Shown here one piece after another: positions 23,828 to 34,784 of a DNA stretch of 64,000 nucleotides. Source of the DNA: Mytilus galloprovincialis (Eukaryota; Mollusca; Bivalvia; Mytilida; Mytilidae); the NCBI RefSeq assembly GCF_965363235.1, contig NC_134847.1:74158268-74222267 (forward strand), in the 5' to 3' direction. A program made the translations under genes and the position numbers. The notes beneath the pieces were generated by a model. The model was given only the letters and a program-made list of their open reading frames with translations, did no database searches and had not been told where the DNA came from. Positions within the stretch are counted from its first letter, which is position 1, and each line of letters opens with the position of its first letter.

Positions 23828-26800
23828 TCACATTCCATAAGGAACTGTTGTGTAGTTGTCCTTGAGCACTCTTTTATCAAAAACTATTCTATAGTCCTTT
23901 TCCTCCACACATGAGATGATATCAATGGATTTGACGTTTCTACGAATTTTGTACTCGTCTGTAACTGTTACCGATTTCATTCTACCTTTTACCATCTCTT
24001 TTACTATTTCAAAGTTCAGTTCTAGTGAATTTTTATAGTTCAATGTGATGCCACGTATTTTACAGCATGTTTGGTTTCCAGCTTTGTCAGGTTTTATTAA
24101 TTTAAACGCATAGTTCTTAGGCCCACCACTTACAAAAACTTCAATGTTATTGTTTGGTAGCTCATCAGTCAAATCACCCAAATAATCTCCAGTCATTGGT
24201 CGCCAATCGCCTGGTTTTGAAGAAAATATTATTGAATCAGTGTCACAATACAGTGATCGGTCACCAAGGTTTTCAAGGTATTTGTACAACTGTAGTCGAG
24301 CTTGAGCCGTAGTGTATGCAGCAATTACTACATTCGTTTTTCCAGATTCTTCAACAAATTTTTCGTTATTTATCCATTGAAGACGAACCATCTCTTCTGA
24401 TACAAAGCTAACATCTTTTACTTCCTGTCCATCGCTCGTCAGTATGTCAAAATAAGTTGCTGCATCTTTAACATATGTCGTCTTAGGCAGGTTCAAACGT
24501 TGTCCAAATTTACCCCAGAAGCTTGAAAAAGAAAAGAATTAAAATACAAATTTAATATTTAAAAAATATGTTATCAAATATTCATTAAAATGTTTTTACA
24601 TTTGAAACATGGTTATCTGTTTTTATTTTTAGTTTTGATGTATATCTGACTTCAAGTTTACAAATTCGTAAGAAGATAAAAAAAAATAACTTACCTATTT
24701 AATATCAATTTGGCAAGTTGTCGTAAACCTGGATTCTCTTTAATGTTTTTCTCTTCCAGCCAGATTCCCTCTTTTTCGAAATAGTTCTTTATATATGTGT
24801 GTTTATCTTGGTCTGTCAAACACCACTCGGGCCAACCACTTGCCTCTTGTTTAATCTTCAAAAATGTATTCACGTATTCTGTGAAGATTCCACCTTCTTT
24901 GGTATCAGGATTGTATTGTGATACTTCGTCAAAATGCCACACTTCATAAAGTTCTGTTATTAAATATCCTTTTGATACAGCTTTTTTTATTTCGTCAGTT
25001 ACCCAAGTTCCGACTATTGCTCTTTCCTCATCAGTATGCTTACATTCGTCAGTAAAGTTGTTTTTCATACATGTATGACACAACCCAAACAAAAGTTTTC
25101 CATTGCATTTTAATGGCAACACTGGTAGGAACAATCCTCTGGGTGGAACAATTTTACATTTGATTAGCCCCTCATATCTATTGATGTCCTCAAAATTTTC
25201 GGTGATTATTTTGGGGTGACCCAAAGGAATTTTCCCCGTTTTATTAATAAACGGGTATAATGATGTTACATCATAATAATCAATTTTATCTCCTTTGGCC
25301 TCTTTGTAGGTTGTAAATGCCTCAGTTCGACCTCCATAAAAGGCGTCCCGAGGTTCCAATGGATCTTTAAGGCACAGATTTTCAACAAAATTCCTCATCT
25401 GTACATTACTCTTTAATTCATTGTCAAACTGGCATTCCCAAATCGATATATACTTGTAACCATCTTTTTCAAGAAATGACCTCTTGTCCATTGTTCGCTG
25501 GAAAAGATCAGCCATGGTATAACCAGTTACCGGATTTATGGTAGATCTTCCAAAACATTTGTCGCAACCATGCCAGAAACAACCATGAAATTCGTATACT
25601 TCTCGTTCACCTGCTTCTGTTTCCCTATACCCATCTACTAAAAACGAACCAATTTGTTTCTCGCTTCCGTTTCCTGCATGCATAATGTCGATAGTGTCTT
25701 TTTCTGACAGATATTTTAACCATTTCAAAGCTTTGATGGACTGCTTATGTTCACATCTGTATCCATTAGCTGGTATGATACCGATACTTTGATGCTCCAA
25801 GAAATTTCTTCTAAAAACCAGGTTACACGCTGATGCTATCGTGATGCAGCTTTCGAAAGGGTCAATTCCATCTAAATCGCCTTTCGTTGTTATATCCATA
25901 AACATTTTTCTGAACTCTAAACAACCTTTCCGTAAAATATCGACATCAGATCTACAATATTTCAACAGCTCTTCCTGGAGGTTAAAATGATCGTACTTGT
26001 GCTCTCCATACCACTGCATAAACGTAGATCTTTTGTCCCTTGTCATTCCATCTGGATTGTAGAACTTCAAATCAGGAATTTGGTAAATCTGTGTGCTGAT
26101 TTTCTTGAGTATTGAACAAGTGTGGGAAGTAACCTTTAACCATTTCCTTTAAACCAAATGTTTTAGGAAATTTATCTAATGCCATTGGTAGAAAATTAAT
26201 CGAATCAATAAATCTAATATTGCACTGGGGAACGTCGATTGACATAAACTTGGACCCTGTAACAATTACCTCTGGCAATATAGCATTTTTGTAAAGATAT
26301 TGCAAGATAGGATAACTATCATAACCTTTAAAGTTGTGACACAGTACTTTTGATCCGGCATTTTTTCCCGTAAACAACCAGCGGCAAAAGTCGTCTCTTG
26401 ATGATTCTCCACTAAATATATGTTCATGTTTTCCACATGAATCGCAATAACTGGTCTTGTCAACCTTCGAGTCTTTGCACAATTCGCATATCTTGTGAGC
26501 AATACATAGATTTGGTATGTGCTGTCTAGTTCCACACCAAGACTGCTTGCAATGTTTACATTTACGCCCTTCGATGTTTTTTTCGAACCCCATGTCGCAC
26601 TGTAAGACTTTGTTTTGTGTACATTCAAAGTCAAAAAATATAAAAGTTTTTGTGTGTTTCTTCTTTAGTTGTTTAGCATTTTCCCCAGGTTTGACGTCAT
26701 GCTTCAACGTATCTATATTGTCAGGACATGCAGGTAACATGTAACATTTGTGTTCTTTCGGGACATAATCTTTACATGTCTTGCAATAATGTTCACCGCA

Positions 26801-28204
26801 TTTATGGGCTGTTTTATGTAGCTTTGTATATACAGACTGATTACACTTTCTACATCTGAAGTTAGTGTAACAAGTTGATTTCCCTGTTGAAGTTTCCTGC
26901 TTGTGCATTTCATAACATTTAGCACTTTTAAAGTATCTGTTACAATCATTACAGTATATCCAATCTTCATCACCAGACTCGTGGGTTTTGTAACATTGGT
27001 GACAGACATTGTTACAGGAGTGATCTACTTTATGATCGTACCCCTTGTTACATTTTGTGCAAAAATAATTCCGACTGAGAAAAGCAGGCATTGCTGTTAT
27101 AACGTCATAATGATGATCGTGGAGGTACAGGTAAATTTTCTTTTCTGCAGTTGGTCCTTCGTATATAATGGCATTGAAATGCTCTTTAGAGACTACATGT
27201 ATTTGGTAGCCATCTAATATTCTTTGGAAAGACTTGATCTCCTCTATCCCACATCTGCGAAATGGAACACCAGCTTTATTGTGCAACTTTCTGGCTAGTT
27301 CCCCTTGTATATTTCTGCCCTGTCGGATTGAATTCCATTTTTCATGGCCATCTAATCTGGCTTTGGCTGTCATTATCGCTCTGGCACAACATAAATCATC
27401 TTTGTTTTGAATTTGGAGGAAACATCTTTTTTCATTTAATGTCTTTTCCAAGTCTACATATTTACAACGCTTTCCAATACCACCAGATGGGAGACTTACA
27501 TGAATCAGTTCAATTTCAAGTGTTTCGTCAAGAACAAATTGTTCGTATGATTGAAGAACCCTTTCTATTTCTGAGAGTAGGCGTTCGGTATGCAGTTGAG
27601 ATAATTTCATAAACGACAAAGAGATTGGAAAGTCCAGTTCTGGACATTGAACTGACAGTCGAACGAGATCAGATTGATCCATAAACTCTGTTATGTTCCT
27701 TATAATGGAGTTGAAAAGCACTTTTAAACTCTTTAAAATATTAGGAATCCCTCTGATATCCAAATCTTTAAAGGTAACTTTGTACCGTGTTGACGTTGTG
27801 TTAAATTTTGGCATTCTATGCTCCCCTACGACCATAATTGTATACATATCTTCAGGATTGTCGAAGGTTGTTAATTTTCTTTTCACAGGGGGTCCATAAT
27901 TTTCTTGTCCCTTTCGCTTTTGACCTCTTCCAGTCTGACCATGATGGGTATGTATATGATGTAACTCTAGAGATTCGGGTTCAGAATAGTGTTGATAGCA
28001 TATATTGTTGATTTTGTCGTGTTTCTTTTTATGAGTGTCCAAGTTATCTTTTCTGTAAAAATTCTTATGACAAACATCACAGGAAAATAAGTCTCTATGC
28101 CCAAGTATTCTTTTGTGCTCCTCTAAAAAACTCCGCTTGGAAAAGACTGCCCCACAATGCAAACATTCATACTTTTGTGACATCTTCCCTGATTGACGAT
28201 CCAT
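23828..28204 (-). pseudogene. Polinton protein-primed type B DNA polymerase (fossil)
   Basis: This replicates the element's own DNA, using a protein primer in this family. From the right (N-terminal) end: two C2H2 fingers (CLHCGAVFSKRSFLEEH, CDVCHKNFYRKDN), a long N-terminal region with many CxxC knuckles, then the 3'-5' exonuclease domain (FFDFECTQ; CHNFKGYDSYPIL; FIDSINFLPMALDKFP). Further left is the polymerase domain with YYDVTSLYPFIN and, near the C-terminal end, YCDTDSIIF. An interval of about 180 bases with intron-like GT/AG borders lies in the polymerase domain; introns are known in some Polinton genes. Apart from that, the gene looks broken about once. It is transcribed away from the ATPase and integrase. 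Confidence 0.9.
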
Positions 28205-28323
28205 TCTTAAATGATGATTTCCTGTAGATTAAAGGAATATAAATGAAATGAATACACAGATCTATAAAACAAATATGTCTTGATAAAAACTGTCATATGA
28301 ATATTTGATTTCAAAGTGGAAAG
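28205..28323. promoter_or_regulatory. Divergent promoter gap of the Polinton
   Basis: The 119 bases between the divergently read polymerase and ATPase genes must hold both promoters. CTATAAAAC near 28262 is a TATA-like candidate for the rightward transcript. Confidence 0.45.
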
Positions 28324-29910
28324 ATGTACCAGTGTCCTTCTTGTTTAATATCCTTTTCCAGAAAGGACAATATGCAAAGACATATAAATAATAACCATGG
28401 GAAGAATCAACCATACCTTGAACAGAAGGAACATTCAAATACAGAAATGCTCTCTCCGTCAACATTGCCACTTGTTGACAATGTCATTTTATGTCACCCA
28501 TTTACCATGATGTTGGCCGGACCTACAGGCTCAGGGAAAACATTTTGGATGAAAACGCTTTTAGAGAGAGCAAGGAGAATGATAAAACCAACACCAGAGA
28601 GGATAATATGGTGTTATAAACGATGGCAGCCATTATTTACTGAAATGCAACAGACGGTAAAGAACATTATTTTCGTTCAGGGGATTCCCGATGACCTAAA
28701 CAACGATTCATTTATAGACCCTAAATACCCTAGTCTTGTCGTAATAGATGATCTCATGAAAGACGCAACAAATAGTAAAGATGTGTGCGAATTATTTATC
28801 GAGGGAAGTCATCACCGTAACTTGAGTGTAGCGTGTATTATGCAAAATGCTTTTTCGAAAGGAAAGGAAAATAGAACGATGAGCATTAATAGTCAGTACA
28901 TAGTTCTCTTCAAAAATCCACGTGATCAAGTAACACCTGCTGTATTTGCTAGACAGATGTATCCAAACAATTCAAAACGATTCATGAACAAATATATAGA
29001 AGGAGTTAAAAGACCATACGGCTACCTGTTTATTGACCTCAAGCAGAACACATTAGAAGAAGAGAGATTAAAAATTGATATATTTAATGAACAAAACCAA
29101 AAGGTAGACAGTTCGGATGTCATGATTGGTGGCGGTATGGCGCAGTATAAAAACGATGAAGGTAAAAATATTGACCAGTTTGAAGTAAGAAGAACAAGAG
29201 AGCAGTCGCTTTTAGGAGACTATTCAGAACTGTTTGAAACTAAAGAAGAAAAAATGCCTTCATGTGATGAATGTGGATTGATGTTCGAAAACGTATCTGA
29301 TTTAATGAGGCATGTTAAGACATGGTGTCCAGAAAATAACGATTTGAAGCGTAAATTCAACGAGGAATATGAGGATATTCCTTCAAAGAAATTCAAAAAA
29401 GAAATACAGATTGAAGACGGGGAAGACGATGTTTTTAAGAAATTAGCTAAATATGCAAGAGACGAGACAGAAGACCTTTGGGAAGAGAAAGTTGACAAGT
29501 ACTTGAAAAACGGAATGAGTGAAACTGAGGCAAAACACAGAGCTAACCGAAAACTTCGAGATGATGAACTTGACAAGTTTATGTGGAAATATGCAAACTT
29601 GGTACATTATATTTTACAACTTAGAGTTGGTAGACTGCATTTAAAGGTAGTAAAATTCATTGAAAAACTGGTTCAAGAAGGAACTGAATATAAGAAGGCA
29701 ATAAAAATGGCGATAAGAAAATACAAAAATGAACTTGATAATTATCTTGATGACGTCATTGAGGAGGAAGAAAACGGAGAAGAGGAGGAGGGTGATGATG
29801 ATGACGAAGAGGAGGAGGGAGATGAGGAGGGTGGTGATGATGATGATCAAGAGGAGGAGGAGGGAGATGAGGACGTTGATGATGAGGAGGAGGAAGAAGA
29901 GGAGGATTAG
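28324..29910 (+). CDS. Polinton packaging-type ATPase with zinc fingers and acidic tail (fossil)
   Basis: An open frame of 528 residues, much longer than the usual ATPase of about 250. Residues 2-26 form a C2H2 finger (YQCPSCLISFSRKDN). The FtsK/HerA (A32-like) ATPase domain spans about 60-260, with Walker A GPTGSGKT and a Walker B-like strand SLVVIDDLM. A second C2H2 finger lies at about 312-335 (CDECGLMFENVSDLMRH). The tail from about residue 475 is almost pure Asp/Glu, encoded by GAG/GAT repeats. In viruses and Polintons this family drives DNA into capsids; no capsid gene accompanies it here, so its present role is unclear. The frame looks whole. Confidence 0.85.
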   Translation: MYQCPSCLISFSRKDNMQRHINNNHGKNQPYLEQKEHSNTEMLSPSTLPLVDNVILCHPFTMMLAGPTGSGKTFWMKTLLERARRMIKPTPERIIWCYKRWQPLFTEMQQTVKNIIFVQGIPDDLNNDSFIDPKYPSLVVIDDLMKDATNSKDVCELFIEGSHHRNLSVACIMQNAFSKGKENRTMSINSQYIVLFKNPRDQVTPAVFARQMYPNNSKRFMNKYIEGVKRPYGYLFIDLKQNTLEEERLKIDIFNEQNQKVDSSDVMIGGGMAQYKNDEGKNIDQFEVRRTREQSLLGDYSELFETKEEKMPSCDECGLMFENVSDLMRHVKTWCPENNDLKRKFNEEYEDIPSKKFKKEIQIEDGEDDVFKKLAKYARDETEDLWEEKVDKYLKNGMSETEAKHRANRKLRDDELDKFMWKYANLVHYILQLRVGRLHLKVVKFIEKLVQEGTEYKKAIKMAIRKYKNELDNYLDDVIEEEENGEEEEGDDDDEEEEGDEEGGDDDDQEEEEGDEDVDDEEEEEEED

Positions 29911-30095
29911 AACTATTAGTGTTAATCATTTCTTTCTCTCGTTTTTTAGGAGGAGGAGGAGGAGGAGGAGGAGGAGGAGGAGGAGGAGGATTAGAACTAT
30001 TAGTGTTAATCATTTCGTTCTCTCGTTTTTTATGAGGAGGAGGAGGAGGAGGAGGATGAGGAGGAGGAGGAGGAGGAGGAGGAGGAGGAGGAGGA
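29760..30095 (+). repeat. GAG/GAT purine tract with an 84-base repeated unit
   Basis: Long GAG/GAT runs cover the ATPase 3' end and the gap to the integrase. Within them GATTAGAACTATTAGTG plus a pyrimidine-rich stretch (TTTCTCTCGTTTTTTA) occurs twice, 84 bases apart (29905 and 29989). The first unit ends in TTTTTTAG, a splice-acceptor-like pattern. Antisense proline-rich frames here follow from the repeat. Confidence 0.85.
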
Positions 30096-30102
30096 TTATA
30101 AT

Positions 30103-31254
30103 ATGAAAACTCAAATTATGTTTCATTTTACTTCCGACATTCAACCAGTGCACATGGCGTCGTGGGAAAAGTATTTACAGAAGATTTATTATGAGCCATC
30201 AAATGCCGCTAGTTTTGCTGGACCGGATAAACTATACGCATTTGTAAAGCGAGATGGAAAATACAAACTCAGTAAATATAAGATAAGAAAATGGTTACAG
30301 AACCAAGAGTCTTATTCAATGCAGAGAGGTGTTCGACGACCTAAAAATCGAACTCATATAAATGTCGCCGGTATAGACGACCAGTGGTCTGCAGATCTCA
30401 TGGATATGGTGAAATTTAAAAAATATAACGACGATTACTCTTACGTTTTGGTCGTAATTGATGCTTTTTCCAAATACATATGGCTGCGAAAATTGAAAAA
30501 CAAACAGGGCGAATCCGTTGCTTCGGCATTTAAAGACATTTTTAAGGAGGGTCGTAAACCAAACCGAATAAGAACCGATAAAGGCCAAGAGTTCAGATCA
30601 AGAAATGTACAACGTGTTTTTCAAACCGAGGGAATTAATCATTTCTATGCCTTAAACGAGGTGAAAGCAGCTATTTCAGAAAGAGCAATAAAAACCATTA
30701 AGACCAGGATATATCGTTACTTTGCCTATAAACAATCTTACAAATACATAGATAAATTGCAAGATTATGCTGAAGGTTATAATAACACTGTACATAGAAC
30801 CATAGATATGCAACCGAATGAGGTGTCTAAACAGAATGAAGAAAGCGTACATCTAGCTACATACTTTGCACGGAAACCATCAAAGAAAATGCCAAAACAT
30901 TTGAGATTTAGATTTTCAATAGGAACTCGTGTTAGAATAACATATCTTAAAAATGTTTTTACTCGTGAATATGAAGAAAAATGGACCGGGGAGATATTTA
31001 CAATATCTGGTAGATTTTGGAGAAACAATGCTGCAATCTATCGTCTCCAGGATTACAACGGAAAAGAAATAGTTGGGACCTTTTACCAGAGTGAAGTCCA
31101 GAAGGTTACCACGAAAGATGATGATTTATGGAAAATCGAAAAAATTGTGAAAACCAGAGGAAAGGGCCCTAACAAACAATATTTTGTGAAATGGCTTTAT
31201 TGGCCAGAGAGATTTTCATCATGGGTTAACACACGCGATTTACAAGACTTGTAA
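30103..31254 (+). CDS. Polinton retroviral-type integrase with chromodomain (fossil)
   Basis: An open frame of 383 residues for the element's integrase (rve/DDE superfamily), which joins the element ends to the target and makes the 6-base duplication. The core (about residues 75-230) shows the family's three acidic positions in QWSADLMDM, RIRTDKGQEF and NEVKAAISERAIKTIK. An SH3-like region follows (RVRITYLKN ... KWTGEIFTISGR), then a C-terminal chromodomain (YFVKWLYWPERFSSWV, residues about 340-383), which in related elements can bind modified histones. It is read in the same direction as the ATPase, across the GAG/GAT tract. AATAAA at about 31274 fits as its polyadenylation signal. The frame looks whole. 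Confidence 0.9.
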   Translation: MKTQIMFHFTSDIQPVHMASWEKYLQKIYYEPSNAASFAGPDKLYAFVKRDGKYKLSKYKIRKWLQNQESYSMQRGVRRPKNRTHINVAGIDDQWSADLMDMVKFKKYNDDYSYVLVVIDAFSKYIWLRKLKNKQGESVASAFKDIFKEGRKPNRIRTDKGQEFRSRNVQRVFQTEGINHFYALNEVKAAISERAIKTIKTRIYRYFAYKQSYKYIDKLQDYAEGYNNTVHRTIDMQPNEVSKQNEESVHLATYFARKPSKKMPKHLRFRFSIGTRVRITYLKNVFTREYEEKWTGEIFTISGRFWRNNAAIYRLQDYNGKEIVGTFYQSEVQKVTTKDDDLWKIEKIVKTRGKGPNKQYFVKWLYWPERFSSWVNTRDLQDL

Positions 31255-32523
31255 ATACTGTATTACTAGTTTAATAAAATATGTTTTTCTCGAAAAGGTT
31301 TTGTTGTCTTTGTATTTGAAATATTTGATATGTCAAACAATTTATATAATAAATCTTACCTTAAGCAATAAATTGTCCAAGTTATCCCATACATCAATTC
31401 CCCGTGTATGTCGTCGTTTATTACACGTTTAAATGTGGCGCAAAAATAAGGAGGCATGCGCATTTATATTGATTCTAAGGAATTCAAATAATCTCGCAGA
31501 AGAATTCAAATAATGTTGCAATGAGAATTCAAATAATGTTGCAATGAGAATTCAAATAATGTTGCAATGAGAATTCAAATAATTTAGCAATAGGAATTCA
31601 AACAATTTAGCAATACGAAGTCAAGTATGCTTGAAATATTTTGTTTTCAAACTGGTAATAACAAATGCAGCTGGTGTATTTAACTAGACATAATTAAGTG
31701 GCCAAAGAGATAATCATCTGTTCATTGGCTTTTATTCATAGGAACCACTCAATTTTAAATCATGACCATTGATGTTAATCATGGCATGACCCGCTAGTTA
31801 TATGGGTGATTAAGGACATCTGTCTTAAATAGCTGCAGTTGTGGGAAAATATCTACTTTAATTTTGCTATGAGTATATACGACAGATTTTAAATGTTAAC
31901 TACAAAGAGGTTTTGTTTTTAATAATGTTTAGAAATAATCAAAAAGGATTATCTAAATTGAATAACGGTAGGTTATTCGTTCAAATAAAATTCCTATATA
32001 ATTCAAACTTAAAAAAGTATCTAATTATTTATTAAATTAAATACGAAAATTAAAATTAAATGCACATAGTCAATTTAAAAGATCAATTTATCGGCTTTGA
32101 TAAATATTCAACTAATATTCAAAGTTTGATTATATATATACTGCTATTTGTCTTGTCAGTTACAAAGCTTCAGACCAGATGACCTCAATACACAATACAA
32201 TCGTGTTGGAAGCTGCAAGGACAGATGTTTTCATAATCAACTGTGAAACAAATCATTTAAACCTTTATCGTCAAGCTACAACGAAAAACATTGAATTAAA
32301 AGATAATTATTAAACCTAATTCAACAGATCATTATATCTTAACATGTTTTTATTTTCTTTTAAGAATGATATTCTTCTTTCAAAATCATTTAAATATTTA
32401 ATTCATGATAATTATCTTTAAACAAACACGCGCAAAGGTCAAGTGAAAAAAGGGCATACATAAGGTACTAATAAGCCTAATTACTCACCATGCATATATT
32501 ACATATTTATCCTACTAAAAAAT
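31255..32523. other. Polinton right non-coding interior
   Basis: About 1.27 kb without an open frame over 60 codons on either strand. It holds the 23-base tandem repeat at 31478-31625 and AT-rich sequence. A capsid or protease gene is not visible. Confidence 0.6.
31478..31625 (+). repeat. 23-base tandem repeat inside the Polinton
   Basis: About six units of GAATTCAAATAATGTTGCAAT and close variants occur in a row. Confidence 0.85.
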
Positions 32524-32731
32524 CATAGTATTACATAAAACTTATAATATGCATTATTATGCAATCAGTCAATTATCAATATTACGCAATTAATGCAATA
32601 TGCATTATTACACAATAAGTAATTAGCAATATGTATTATTACACAATAACAGGTATATGCATTATTACGTAATCTATAAAAAAGAAAAAAAACGCGGGAA
32701 AAAGTGGTCTATACGTATGAGGTTGACTACT
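32524..32731 (-). repeat. Polinton right terminal inverted repeat
   Basis: Reverse complement of 23166-23373 with about one difference; it ends GGTTGACTACT. Confidence 0.95.
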
Positions 32732-32737
32732 AAGATA
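32732..32737. repeat. Polinton target site duplication, right
   Basis: AAGATA, identical to 23160-23165. Confidence 0.9.
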
Positions 32738-34183
32738 TATAACAACATTATCATGAGTGCTTATACCTTCTATGCAATATGGTAAATAGACGATGGATTC
32801 AACAGACAACGCAAAGCCAACATCAAAGATTATTGAAAGTGTTTTCCAAATGCAGCCTATCAGTGTGATAATTCAAACAATTATCAGACTACTCGGTTCA
32901 GTTAAAGTTTTGGGGATAGGTACAATTAAGTGAGCTCGTAAAAATAGTAAGGGAATTTGTGTTGCGCCACGGTCAGATGACTTTTTTGTTTGGAGCGACA
33001 GAATAAGCAACCCCATGTTAGATTAATACTTTATTCAATTTAAAAGACATATTTACACCAACAAAAAATACTGAAAGTTATTTCTTACACAAATTACCAA
33101 ATTTAATAAAAAAAAAAAATGGACGTATTAGCCAAAAAACTAATAGTCAATGTTTAAAATTAAAAAAGAACTTTCTATTTAAATTTGAAATCTATACCAG
33201 TCTACGCATACGTTATACATTGAGAATATATATGTATATAGAAACATAATAATTAACTACTTGGTATCAAAAAGATTAAGTAAACAAAATTGCAGAGGAG
33301 ACGCACACACATTTGCATTCAGACACTGACCAATCTAGGAAGGTCATTGATTGTAAACAATTCATTTTTGATGACAAAAATATAATGTTGAAAAGACTCC
33401 TAACATCACAAAGTTGTTTTAAAATATAAAAATAGTACAGTATATAAATTGCAAAATGCGGTTACATTTTATACTTCGCATAAGCTTCCTCTCCACTATA
33501 AGTAAAGGTGAACTTGTACTGGTAGAGTGTCCAAATTGCATTTCAGTCAAACCTGGTAAATAAAAGAATAAATTGTTTTACGTGACAGATTATTTATGGA
33601 CAGCTTATAGGTCGAATATGGTTACAAATTTACTGTTTGGTTATTTTGTAATGCTATGATAGTTTCATAACAGTCCTTACAAATTCTCTTTTTTATATAA
33701 GAAGGTATAAAGGGCGAATCAACAAACATTAAGATATTTGATTTTAGCATACATTTAAATGTTTAAACTTTAAGTTCATGTAGAAAATATAAGTGCAAAA
33801 CAGATTATTACAATACTCAAAGAAAATGCTTAGATATAAAGAACTGACACCGAATATATAAGGCAACGAAATTGGTATATTGAATAGTCTTTATTAGCAA
33901 GTTTTTGATAATTCTTAAAAACCCCTATAATTCATTTATTGAGAGGGCTTACACAGGCTTGGTCTATTGCCAAATCCAATTCAATTTATTTATATTGCAA
34001 CTAGTTGTGTGTTTATTTCTTAATATAGTAACATAGCTATATTTTGTATAATGTCAATTTCATCATGGAACACTTTCTCTACAATCAGGGATCCATTAAG
34101 GGATGAAATAAGTTTGACATTTGTGTTACGATTTAAAAAACTATCAATGTTTTAATTTTAAAGTTACAGTATAAAACAATTTT
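32738..34183. other. AT-rich intergenic stretch right of the Polinton
   Basis: It continues the pre-insertion locus. No gene or repeat is recognised. Confidence 0.45.
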
Positions 34184-34311
34184 AGGTCATGTCATAAAAA
34201 TATAAACTTTTTTGTATTCTGCGCAAAACTGGGAAGAGCTCGGGAGAACCTCGCCATTCCCCAGTTTCTGGGCATCATTCACAAAAAGTTATATTTTTCT
34301 GACATTGACCT
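34184..34311. repeat. Foldback element, about 128 bases
   Basis: AGGTCATGTCATAAAAATATA at the left pairs with TATATTTTTCTGACATTGACCT at the right, and CAAAACTGGG with CCCAGTTTCTG inside, leaving a GC-richer loop (GAGCTCGGGAGAACCTCGCC). Confidence 0.7.
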
Positions 34312-34447
34312 AATATTGTATATTTATTTGAACAAAATCGGGCTTAAAACCAATGGTAAATACTGCGTGTTTATGCAAGAAATAAATCTGCACCAGAAGG
34401 GAAATAAGAGAAAGGAGGTGTCGACAACTGTTTCTGGAATAGCATTT

Positions 34448-34731
34448 AGGCAGCAACCATTTGATCTTCTGGGGGGGGCTATGGTTTTTTTTTCTGTACA
34501 AACTTTTTTTTTCGCCTGCGGCGAAAAAAATCTATTTTTTTCGCGACAAGTCGAAATTTTTTTTTTTTTTTCAATTTTAGCATTACATATAGTGGCAGCT
34601 GAGAGTGAAACAAACAATTTTTTTTTCTCAGAATCAAAAACAAATTATTTTTTTCTCCAAAAACTGGAAACAAACTTTTTTTTCCAAAAAAAACCATAGC
34701 CCCCCCCCAGAAAATCAAATGGTTGCTGCCT
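34448..34731. mobile_element. MITE with AGGCAGCAACCATTTGAT ends
   Basis: A 284-base element. Its arms of about 45 bases read AGGCAGCAACCATTTGAT, then a G run, CTATGG and a T run, mirrored at the right as A run, CCATAG, C run and ATCAAATGGTTGCTGCCT. The middle is made of T-run blocks with small palindromes such as TTCGCCTGCGGCGAA. A clear target duplication cannot be fixed; TTA or TA is possible. It is non-autonomous, and the overlapping frames on both strands are artefacts of low complexity. Confidence 0.85.
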
Positions 34732-34784
34732 TACTAGTTAAGATAAAGAACAAAGTTTGGAAAGTAAAACAGTAAATGAAATAT

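Larger units (their letters stand above)
23166..32731. mobile_element. Compact Polinton/Maverick element
   Basis: A 9,566-base element is bounded by 208-base terminal inverted repeats starting AGTAGTCAACC, with exact 6-base target duplications. Parts: type B DNA polymerase on the minus strand (left half), packaging-type ATPase and integrase on the plus strand (right half), a divergent promoter gap between them, and AT-rich non-coding ends. No capsid, minor capsid or protease frame is visible, and the length is well under the 15-20 kb usual for complete Polintons. The near-identical end repeats indicate a recent insertion. The polymerase gene looks broken (about one break); the ATPase and integrase frames look whole. 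Confidence 0.95.

Noticed and set aside
26266-27899. Several open frames of 68-122 codons on both strands across the Polinton polymerase
   Set aside because: They overlap the strongly supported polymerase in other frames, with no motifs of their own.
29756-30106. Arg-rich and Pro-rich frames over the GAG/GAT tract
   Set aside because: They are translations of a simple purine repeat in other frames.
31255-32523. Hidden capsid or protease gene in the Polinton's right end
   Set aside because: No open frame of useful length on either strand and no motif seen; a profile search would decide.
34310-34718. Four overlapping Lys/Phe-rich frames on both strands
   Set aside because: They are low-complexity translations of the MITE's T and A runs.
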